NCBI GenBank assembly: GCA_903910245.1
Contig: CAIVYX010000097.1
Location: 1 to 8,523 of the forward strand
Source of the DNA: an uncultured Opitutia bacterium
Lineage (GTDB): Bacteria; Verrucomicrobiota; Verrucomicrobiia; Opitutales; UBA953
Length of the DNA stretch: 8,523 nucleotides
Direction: 5' to 3'
Numbering within the stretch: the stretch's first letter is position 1; the number at the start of each line of letters is the position of its first letter. The position numbers and the translations under genes are program-made. A model generated the notes under the pieces. The model was not told the DNA's origin. It saw only the letters and a program-made list of their open reading frames with translations, and did no database searches. Positions 1-5,707 of the stretch are shown in pieces.

Positions 1-1746
1 ACGGGCGCCGGCGGCGGTTCCGGCGGCGAGCGCGTGAAGAGTACCGAGCGCAAGGTGAAGCCGAAGAACGTCAAGTCCCTAGCTAAGACAACCACGCGGA
101 TTACTTCCAAGAGCGCCTCGGCTTCGATCGCGCTCCCGGATATGCCGAACTCCGCTTCGGCCTCCTCGATGATTTCGGGCGCGATGGCTGGCGGTGCGTC
201 CAAGGGCTTTGGTGGCGGCGCCGGCGGTGGCATCGGTGCTGGTAAGGGCATGGGCTCCGGTGGCGGCAAGAACTTCGTCGCCCGTCCGGTCATGGGCGCG
301 AACATCTTCTCCCAGCGCCTGGCGGTCTACTTCGACGCCTCGGCGTCGATGCTTCCTTATCTCGACCGCGTTGAAGCGGAGATTCGCGACAAGTTCCCGG
401 ATGCCGACGTCTACCTGAGCAATGGCGTGTTCGTCGACGTGCATGACAACGAAATCGTCGGCGGTGACAAATTTAAGGGTACGCCGTTCCTTAATCGTCC
501 CACCGGCGGCGGCTCGAAGAAGAACGCCAAGGGTGAGCTCATCCCCACCGAGACTAATCCGGCCAAGCTCACCACCCAGGGCCGTGCGATTCTCAAGAAG
601 TATGGCAGTAATTTCAAGACGGGCTCCGTCGGCGGTTGGATCGATATCCTCAAGGATGACCGCACCTACGACGCACTGATCATCTTCTCCGACTTCCAAG
701 ATGGCGTCCGCCAAATCCGCACTAAGGCCATCGGCGGCGTTTCGGCTTATAAGCCCGACAAGGGCATGCGTGCCGACCCGCCCGTCGTCTTCTCCGATCG
801 TACCAATCAGGGCGGCGGCTTCGCCCGTTCGGTCACCCTCATCGCCAGCGGTGGTGCCTCCGGCCAGCCGGTCGTGCAGTGCAAGGAGACCACCGGCCTC
901 ATCGTCGGCATGGTCGCCCTTGGCTCCGGCATCCCGCAGGGCACGACCATCACCGAGATCAAGGATAACGTCAGCTTCACCCTCAGCAAGCCCCTCACCG
1001 CCGCCGCCTCCGGACGCGTGGTCTGCAATAATGGTGGCGACAAGCGTTTCCCCGAAGAGAAGAAGTGGGAAGACGAGTGGGAGAAAGCCTTTGCTGGCGC
1101 CCGTGAAAACAAGGGCCCCCGCCTCTACCTGATTAGTACCTCCCGCGCCTACGGCAACAAGCCCGGCACGATCCTCCAGCGCTGCGTCTCCGCTTCCGAA
1201 GGCAGCGCCATCATGGTCAAGTTCGGCAATGCCAAGAAGGGTACCAGCACGGTGAACGACCTGCATAACTACGATGACCTCTACGTCGGCATGCCCGTCA
1301 GCGGACGCGGTATTCCCGATGGCGCCACGCTCGTGGCGATGCCGACCTTCAAGGAGATCATCGACCCCGAAGATCCCGAGAAGAAGCGCAAGAAGCGCGT
1401 CGTCGACAAACAACTCACCATCTCCGCCCCGGTGGCCGAAGATTCCACCAATGCGGTCTTCGCTTTCACGCCTCTCATCCAGGCCGTCGGCACGCTCGCC
1501 AAGGACTCCAAGACCATCGAAGACGTGTCCGGCTCGATCGACCTCAAGCCCGGCATGATCGTCGTGGACGCTCGCTTCCCGGTCGCAACGAAGGTCATCT
1601 CGGTGACCCCCGTTAAGGGTGCAGTCGGATTCTTTAACGTCGAGATGTCCGCGCCGGCCACCGCCACCGCGGCTAATGCCGTCCTGCGTTTCCGGCCGGC
1701 CGCTTCAAGTACGGGTAATTCGCGCGGCGCGGCGCCGACGCGCTAA
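1..1746 (+). CDS. VWA-like protein with Gly-rich linker and three beta-repeats (5' partial)
   Basis: The reading frame is open to the left edge, so the start lies outside. The GTG at 34 is in frame but probably internal, because residues before it (T-G-A-G-G-G-S-G-G-E-R) match the Gly/Ser linker that follows the membrane anchor in the paralogue at 2740-3825. Numbering from GTG34: a basic stretch (1-22), a T-S-K-S-A-S-A-S-I-A-L-P-x-M block (24-37), a Gly-rich linker (49-78), R-P-V-M-G-A (84-89), then a VWA-like domain (about 95-400). Metal-site candidates are D101-A-S-A-S105, T196-G-S198 and S219-D220-F-Q-D223. One beta-repeat (265-335) interrupts the VWA domain and two follow it (404-480, 485-555). 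The two paralogues lack all three. Lysine is almost always AAG, consistent with good expression. An envelope location is inferred from the paralogues. VWA domains usually bind ligands through a metal; the ligand here is unknown. Confidence 0.85.
   Translation, partial: TGAGGGSGGERVKSTERKVKPKNVKSLAKTTTRITSKSASASIALPDMPNSASASSMISGAMAGGASKGFGGGAGGGIGAGKGMGSGGGKNFVARPVMGANIFSQRLAVYFDASASMLPYLDRVEAEIRDKFPDADVYLSNGVFVDVHDNEIVGGDKFKGTPFLNRPTGGGSKKNAKGELIPTETNPAKLTTQGRAILKKYGSNFKTGSVGGWIDILKDDRTYDALIIFSDFQDGVRQIRTKAIGGVSAYKPDKGMRADPPVVFSDRTNQGGGFARSVTLIASGGASGQPVVQCKETTGLIVGMVALGSGIPQGTTITEIKDNVSFTLSKPLTAAASGRVVCNNGGDKRFPEEKKWEDEWEKAFAGARENKGPRLYLISTSRAYGNKPGTILQRCVSASEGSAIMVKFGNAKKGTSTVNDLHNYDDLYVGMPVSGRGIPDGATLVAMPTFKEIIDPEDPEKKRKKRVVDKQLTISAPVAEDSTNAVFAFTPLIQAVGTLAKDSKTIEDVSGSIDLKPGMIVVDARFPVATKVISVTPVKGAVGFFNVEMSAPATATAANAVLRFRPAASSTGNSRGAAPTR
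826..1038 (+). repeat. Beta-repeat 1, inserted within the VWA-like domain
   Basis: This coding segment (residues 265-335 from GTG34) contains G292-M-V-A-L-G-S-G-I-P-Q-G-T-T-I-T307 followed by a strand-like T-L-S segment and a small-residue A-A-A-S-G tail. The pattern resembles the G-M-x-V-x-G-x-G-I-P-x-G-T repeats common in phage tail and large surface proteins. Alignment with the two paralogues places it between the strand ending in FSDFxD and the W-x-D-x-W helix, where they have only a short loop. Confidence 0.6.
1243..1473 (+). repeat. Beta-repeat 2, C-terminal to the VWA-like domain
   Basis: Residues 404-480 from GTG34 carry G419-M-P-V-S-G-R-G-I-P-D-G430, the same core as repeat 1. A highly charged segment (about 442-459, rich in E, K and R) then separates this core from its closing L-T-I-S-A-P-V-A strand. 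Confidence 0.6.
1486..1698 (+). repeat. Beta-repeat 3, C-terminal and more divergent
   Basis: Residues 485-555 from GTG34 contain D-S-K-T-I-E-D-V-S-G, then G507-M-I-V-V-D-A-R-F-P-V-A-T-K-V, then a closing M-S-A-P-A-T-A-T strand. Spacing matches repeats 1 and 2, but the G-x-G-I-P core has decayed to A-R-F-P. A disordered Ser/Gly/Ala tail follows to the stop. Confidence 0.5.
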
Positions 1747-1770
1747 GTCGGATCTCCGGCGGAGTTGAAA

Positions 1771-1797
1771 GGCGAAGCCACCCGGCTTCGCCCTTTT
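1771..1797 (+). terminator. Rho-independent terminator after the first VWA gene
   Basis: A perfect 9-bp stem (GGCGAAGCC at 1771-1779, GGCTTCGCC at 1784-1792) closes an ACCC loop and is followed by C then TTTT. It begins 25 nt after the stop codon at 1744-1746. It suggests that the first gene's transcript ends here and that the second VWA gene has its own promoter. Confidence 0.8.
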
Positions 1798-1836
1798 GGT
1801 GTCTAGGGCAAAGCCCCCACGCGACAAAAAACAAAA

Positions 1837-1842
1837 TATGAT
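1837..1842 (+). promoter_or_regulatory. Possible -10 element upstream of the secreted VWA gene
   Basis: TATGAT differs from the TATAAT consensus at one base and lies at the end of the only A-rich stretch (about 1824-1842) in the gap. It sits 44 nt before the ATG at 1887. No good -35 box lies at the usual spacing (the region there is C-rich), so this rests on the -10 match and on the terminator just upstream. Confidence 0.3.
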
Positions 1843-1886
1843 TCCCAGGTCCCGCTGGCGCCGGCATCATTGAATCAACCCCACCA

Positions 1887-2645
1887 ATGAACCCTTCCAA
1901 GTTTTTCGCGATTATCGGCCTAGCCTTACTCTCCGCCTTCGCCCACGCGGCCAAGACCGGCGGCGCGACCGGGGGCAGCGATGAGCCGGCTCCGCGTATC
2001 GCGGTCTACCTAGATTGCTCCAGCTCCATGGTGCCTTACCTAGACGCCGTCGAGGCTGAGGTCCGGAAGCAGTTTCCCGACGCCGACGTGTTCAAGGTGC
2101 CCGCCATCAAGGTCTGGGTCGACGGCACCGCGGTCCGTGGCGGCGTGGCGTCCGTGCTGCCGCATAAGCCCGCTCCTGCCGGACCAAGGGTCAGTCTGGA
2201 TACGACCCGCCTCAGCCCGACCGGCAAGGCGATCCTGGCTCGCTATGCCGGCAATTTCGAAACCGGCTCCGTCGGTGCGTGGATCGATATCCTGCGCACC
2301 GAGAAGCGCTACGATGCGCTGGTGATCTTCTCCGACTTCAATGATCAGGTGCTGCAGGTGCGTCCGGGGAAGCCGACCGTGCAGACGTACGTCGACGACG
2401 CTGGGCAGCGCTCCCTTCCCGAGGCGGAAATCAAGGATGACCGCACTGTCGCCGAGAAGGCATGGGAAGACGTCTGGGTTGGTTCCTTCGATCTCGCCAA
2501 TGCCGGTAAGGCGCCAGCGCTCTATCTTTTTTCCACGCGTAATCCCGCCAGCCGCATCTTGCAGAAGTCGGCCGATGTCTCGGGCGGAAAATTCACGCTC
2601 ATCGATTGGCTTCGTCCGGACGGCCCGCCTAAGCCCGCGAACTAA
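1887..2645 (+). CDS. Secreted minimal VWA-like protein
   Basis: This 252-residue protein starts with a clear signal peptide: N-P-S-K, a hydrophobic core of residues 6-18, and a likely cleavage site at A19-H-A21|A22. There is no lipobox cysteine, so the mature protein should be free in the periplasm or outside. The mature part is almost entirely the VWA-like domain (37 to about 240), with D43-C-S-S-S47, T126-G-S128 and S149-D150-F-N-D153. It lacks the membrane anchor, Gly-rich linker and beta-repeats of its neighbours. It aligns with them over the V-E-A-E-V-R-K-Q-F-P-D-A-D-V block, the G-N-F-E-T-G-S-V-G-A-W block and the A-L-Y-L-F-S strand. No convincing Shine-Dalgarno precedes the ATG; the signal peptide right after it supports this start. 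The function is unknown; a soluble partner or competitor of the anchored paralogues is a guess. Confidence 0.88.
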   Translation: MNPSKFFAIIGLALLSAFAHAAKTGGATGGSDEPAPRIAVYLDCSSSMVPYLDAVEAEVRKQFPDADVFKVPAIKVWVDGTAVRGGVASVLPHKPAPAGPRVSLDTTRLSPTGKAILARYAGNFETGSVGAWIDILRTEKRYDALVIFSDFNDQVLQVRPGKPTVQTYVDDAGQRSLPEAEIKDDRTVAEKAWEDVWVGSFDLANAGKAPALYLFSTRNPASRILQKSADVSGGKFTLIDWLRPDGPPKPAN

Positions 2646-2666
2646 GGTCTGTCTCTAGGGGGAATC

Positions 2667-2702
2667 AGCGGCCGTGCGGGAGGGAATCTTCGTGCGGCCG
2701 CT
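2667..2702 (+). terminator. Hairpin between the second and third VWA genes, possible terminator
   Basis: AGCGGCCG (2667-2674) pairs exactly with CGGCCGCT (2695-2702). The stem can extend inward by four pairs, two of them G-U, leaving a 12-nt loop. It begins 21 nt after the upstream stop. The following bases, TCCTTGAT, are a poor U-tract, so termination may be partial, or the hairpin may simply stabilise mRNA ends. Confidence 0.45.
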
Positions 2703-2739
2703 TCCTTGATACAAGCCGTGGGTTCGTAGGCTTAGGGGG

Positions 2740-3825
2740 ATGAATCAATCCGTCCCTCCGATGGCAGTCAAGCGACGCGCCTCTGTCCGTTCGTGGCGCG
2801 GGCTCCTGCTTTCCGTAGGCTTGCATGCTTTGTTGGTTGTCGCGGCGTGCTGGATCGTCTTTAGCCAGCCGGTCGTGCCACCGAAGCAGGAGTTCACTTC
2901 GCATGCGGTGGCCGGCGGTAAGTCGGGCGGGCCAGCGGCGAGTCATCCCATTCAGCGTAAGCCAAAGGTGCCGACGCCGCAGAAGCGCCTGACGTCGAAG
3001 TCGGCGAGCGCGACGCTCGCCTTGCCACCGATGAAGACGATGACGCCCGAGATGGGTTTGGCCGGATTGTCCGGCGGAGAAGGGAAGGGCGGCTTCGGGC
3101 GCGGGTTCGGCTCCTTCGGCGGCAATGGCCTCGGCGCTGGTTTGGGTAACCGTGCCGGGTTTGTCGGTCGCCCAGTGATGGGAGCGTTTATCCGGGCGAA
3201 GCGGGTCGCGGTCTATCTGGATTGCTCGGGCTCGATGCGTTCCTATCTGCCGCGGGTCGAGGCGGAGATTCGGAAGCAGTTTCCCGATGCTGACGTGTTT
3301 CGTTTCGATGGCGCCCGGGTGGTCGGGCTGGGCGACAAGGTCGTCTATGGACGCAGCTTCCATGGTGAGGCACCACGCCTGCGCGAAGGACCCACGCAGA
3401 CCGCGCTCGAGACGCTGACGCCGAACGGGCGCTCCGTGCAGGCCAAGGTTAGGACGGCCTGCGAGAAGGGCTCGCTGGGCGCGTGGATGGATCGGCTATT
3501 GGCGGAATCCTATGACGCCTTAGTGGTTTTCTCCGACTTCCAGGATGGAGTCCGCTTGTATGAGTCGAAGAAGGGCGATCCTAAGATGGTCTATTCGGAC
3601 AGCTCCTATCATAAGGTCGGTGGCGTCCAGAAAGGACACACCCGTTGGCAGCGGGAGTGGCTAGAGGCCTTCGCCAAGGCCCCGCACGGGGCCGGCCCAC
3701 GGCTTTATCTCTTTACCGTCCAGCAGCAGCCCCAGGCTTTCCTGGAGGCCTGTGTGGCGGCCTCCGGCGGCGCCTCGACTTCGGTATCCTGGCTGAAGAA
3801 AAGCGGACGCAAGGCGTCGCCTTGA
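2740..3825 (+). CDS. Membrane-anchored VWA-like protein with TonB/TolA-like N terminus
   Basis: This 361-residue protein has a basic N terminus (K11-R-R ... R17, R20) followed by one transmembrane segment (about 21-41) containing S25-x-x-x-H29. That is the spacing of the Ser and His known to couple TonB to ExbB/ExbD, although the later Leu and Ser of the TonB motif are not conserved. The rest should be periplasmic: a Pro/Lys/Gly linker, T-S-K-S-A-S-A-T-L-A-L-P-P-M (85-98), a Gly-rich run (about 111-140), G-R-P-V-M-G-A (143-149), then the VWA-like domain (about 154-352). Metal-site candidates are D161-C-S-G-S165 and S265-D266-F-Q-D269. Where the paralogues have T-G-S it has K243-G-S245, so the middle metal ligand may be lost or supplied by Ser. 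AGGGGG abuts the ATG, too close for a normal ribosome site. An in-frame ATG at 2761 is an alternative start. Confidence 0.87.
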   Translation: MNQSVPPMAVKRRASVRSWRGLLLSVGLHALLVVAACWIVFSQPVVPPKQEFTSHAVAGGKSGGPAASHPIQRKPKVPTPQKRLTSKSASATLALPPMKTMTPEMGLAGLSGGEGKGGFGRGFGSFGGNGLGAGLGNRAGFVGRPVMGAFIRAKRVAVYLDCSGSMRSYLPRVEAEIRKQFPDADVFRFDGARVVGLGDKVVYGRSFHGEAPRLREGPTQTALETLTPNGRSVQAKVRTACEKGSLGAWMDRLLAESYDALVVFSDFQDGVRLYESKKGDPKMVYSDSSYHKVGGVQKGHTRWQREWLEAFAKAPHGAGPRLYLFTVQQQPQAFLEACVAASGGASTSVSWLKKSGRKASP

Positions 3826-3862
3826 CGGTTGCACCCTTGGGCGGGACGGCTTGGATAGGCGC

Positions 3863-4282
3863 ATGGCACCTTTCACGGTAGATTACCGCGCCAATTTCTC
3901 CGACACCGACGCCGCGGGCATCGTCCATTTCTCGACGGTCTTCTTCTGGGTCGAGGCGACCGAAGAGGCCCTCTTCCGTCAGCTTAAGCTGCCGTTCCTA
4001 CGCACCGAAGGCACGAAGCTGATGGGCTTCCCACGCGTCCGCGTCGAGTGCGACTTCCTTTCGCCGATCTACCGCGATGACATCGTGACCGTCGCGCTGT
4101 CGCCGGTCGAGATCGGCGACAAGAAGCTCGTCTGGGGCTTCGAAGCCAAAGTCGGCGAGCGCGCCGTCGCCAAGGGCGCCCTGACCACCGTCTACGCTTG
4201 GCGCGAAGCCCAAGGCCCCATGTCGGCCGCGCTCGTGCCGCTCGAGATCAAGACGGCGCTGCAAAAGCATTTCGGGGTCTGA
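3863..4282 (+). CDS. Hotdog-fold acyl-CoA thioesterase (4HBT/YbgC-like)
   Basis: This 139-residue protein has the family's length and N-terminal signature. F12-S-D14-T-D16-A-A-G19-I-V-H22-F corresponds to the DxDxxG block of 4-hydroxybenzoyl-CoA thioesterase and YbgC, where the second Asp is catalytic (D16 here). The long helix that follows (F-F-W-V-E-A-T-E-E-A-L) and the late strands (V-E-C-D-F-L-S-P-I-Y-R-D-D) also fit. It should hydrolyse an acyl- or aroyl-CoA in the cytoplasm. The substrate cannot be told; 1,4-dihydroxy-2-naphthoyl-CoA hydrolase is one possibility within this fold. The ATG at 3863 is preferred over an in-frame TTG at 3851, because the domain begins a few residues after it and a weak GGATAGG precedes it. 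It follows gene 3 by 37 nt and precedes the next gene by 3 nt. Confidence 0.88.
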   Translation: MAPFTVDYRANFSDTDAAGIVHFSTVFFWVEATEEALFRQLKLPFLRTEGTKLMGFPRVRVECDFLSPIYRDDIVTVALSPVEIGDKKLVWGFEAKVGERAVAKGALTTVYAWREAQGPMSAALVPLEIKTALQKHFGV

Positions 4283-4285
4283 GCG

Positions 4286-5704
4286 ATGGACGCGGGCCCC
4301 ACGCAGAAGCCTTGGTCGATCTTCGCGGCCGTGGTCGCGTGTTTCCTGCTCTTTTCGGCCATCGGAGTCCAGCAACCGCCGCGCCTTTCAGGCATACCGC
4401 AGCCTCTGCATGCCGACGAAGCGGTGCAGTGGTCGCGAGCCATGGAGATGTCCGAGGGCATTCCCTATAGCACCAACGAGGATCGTTTCCATGGGCCGAC
4501 CTTGGCGACTTCGCTGCTGGTCGCATCGAAGCTGACGGGCACCGCGTTCACGGACATGTCCGAGACGTACCTACGCAACGTCGCCGGATGCTACCTGATC
4601 CTGCTTTCGTTCGCGGCCCTGGCGTTGCCGGGAGCGAGCCTGGTCTCACGTGTCACCGCGACGGCGTTCTGTTTCCTCATCGGCGGCGGTGCACCGTTCG
4701 GATTCTATTTCGTGCAAGAGGTGCTGCTGGTGGCAGGCCTTGCTTGGGGGGCGGTGCTGTGGCTTCGTGCCGACACCTCGGAGCGAAAGGCCCTGTGGCG
4801 GCTGCTTTCGGGCGTAGCCTTCGGCTTCGCTTTGGCCTGCAAGGTCACGGCCGCGGCCTACCTCCTATTTTTCTTCGTTGCGCTTATGATCGTCCGTAAG
4901 CCATGGGCCGATCGTCATCTTCCCGGATTCATCTTCGGCCTGATCTTCTCCTGGGCCTTCTTCCAGAGCGTTGCCTTTACGGACCGCCACGGCTTAGCGA
5001 GCTGGTGGGGCCAGCTGGCCCGCTCGTTCGGCGTGGCCAGCGGACGCTCCGATGACACGCTGACGGCGGTTAGTTACTGGCCTTGGATATGGGGTGCTCT
5101 CTGGCTAGCCGAGTTCTCCCTGCAGCGGTTCCTGCGGGAGCGCTTTGTGCCGTTCCGTTCGAGCTCGACTGACTTCATCCTGGTCTTCGTCGGTCTGATC
5201 TTCTGCTTCCATCTCGCCCTGCCTTACAAGACGCCTTGGTTGCTTTATGGCGTCATGGCTTTGCCGCTGGTGCTGCTCGTGCCTTCTTTGCTCGGCGAAG
5301 ATTGGAGGCGCGACGCCTTGCTGTTGTTCGGGCTGCTCGTCTCGGCCGCCTATGCGGCAGGGGATTTCGCCACCCACTCCGAGACCGCCCGGGCGCCACT
5401 TCGGGAATTCGAGCAGCGCGTGGCGCGACTCAGTCAGGAGTATAAGGGGGGTAAATTCTATATCGCGGTGGCTGACGGAGGCCATTACTGGCCCTTGCCG
5501 TATTACCTCCGGAAGTATCCGGTCGGCTTCGGCAACTTCCCTCAGGCGGCCCAGGCTCCCCTCCGGCTTATCCCCGTAACAGATACCAGCGAGCCGGCCG
5601 TGCCTGGCTACGCCGTCACGAGTCTGACGCTCCGCGAGGGTGGTGACCGCTATTGGGTGCTGGTTGCCAAAGGCTATGAAACAGGTTTTCCTCCCCAGAA
5701 GTAA
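4286..5704 (+). CDS. Multi-pass membrane protein, Agl23/TIGR03663-like (GT-C type)
   Basis: This 472-residue protein has an N-terminal transmembrane helix (about 12-28). A loop follows with H42-A-D44-E45-A, the acidic pair typical of the first outer loop of GT-C glycosyltransferases, and H69-G-P-T72. Many more hydrophobic segments run to about residue 365 (for example 101-116, 125-161, 173-203, 214-231, and two around 295-335). P313-Y-K-T-P-W318 lies in a late loop. A soluble C-terminal domain (about 370-472) has W402-P-L-P-Y-Y-L-R409. From recall, D-E, HGP, PYKTPW and WPLP-YLR together are the pattern of the TIGR03663 family, named for archaeal Agl23. The family's role is poorly defined; transfer of a lipid-linked sugar at the membrane is inferred from the fold. 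The ATG follows the thioesterase stop by 3 nt, which suggests translational coupling. Confidence 0.8.
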   Translation: MDAGPTQKPWSIFAAVVACFLLFSAIGVQQPPRLSGIPQPLHADEAVQWSRAMEMSEGIPYSTNEDRFHGPTLATSLLVASKLTGTAFTDMSETYLRNVAGCYLILLSFAALALPGASLVSRVTATAFCFLIGGGAPFGFYFVQEVLLVAGLAWGAVLWLRADTSERKALWRLLSGVAFGFALACKVTAAAYLLFFFVALMIVRKPWADRHLPGFIFGLIFSWAFFQSVAFTDRHGLASWWGQLARSFGVASGRSDDTLTAVSYWPWIWGALWLAEFSLQRFLRERFVPFRSSSTDFILVFVGLIFCFHLALPYKTPWLLYGVMALPLVLLVPSLLGEDWRRDALLLFGLLVSAAYAAGDFATHSETARAPLREFEQRVARLSQEYKGGKFYIAVADGGHYWPLPYYLRKYPVGFGNFPQAAQAPLRLIPVTDTSEPAVPGYAVTSLTLREGGDRYWVLVAKGYETGFPPQK

Positions 5705-5707
5705 GCC

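Noticed and set aside
181..280. The Gly-rich stretch as a DNA tandem repeat or mobile-element remnant
   Set aside because: Codons vary and no fixed repeat unit is seen; it is a low-complexity protein linker.
79..1413. A 444-codon open frame on the minus strand opposite the first VWA gene
   Set aside because: It mirrors a strongly supported plus-strand gene in G+C-rich DNA. Its composition is Gly/Ala/Asp/Glu-rich with no domain, signal peptide or ribosome site. It is a shadow.
2706..2734. Possible promoter with TTGATA as -35 before the third VWA gene
   Set aside because: At 17-nt spacing the -10 position reads GGCTTA, which does not match. A promoter may exist in this gap but this pair is not convincing.
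2665..3363. A 232-codon minus-strand open frame over the start of the third VWA gene
   Set aside because: It overlaps the anchor, linker and DxSxS motif of a well-supported gene and has no plausible domain of its own.
3822..3857. TTGACG and TTGCAC as -35 boxes before the thioesterase gene
   Set aside because: Neither has a -10-like hexamer at a usable spacing, and the tight gene spacing is better explained by co-transcription from upstream.
3851..3862. TTG at 3851 as the thioesterase start
   Set aside because: The ATG at 3863 gives the normal family N terminus a few residues before the conserved domain, and the bases between look like a weak ribosome site rather than coding sequence.
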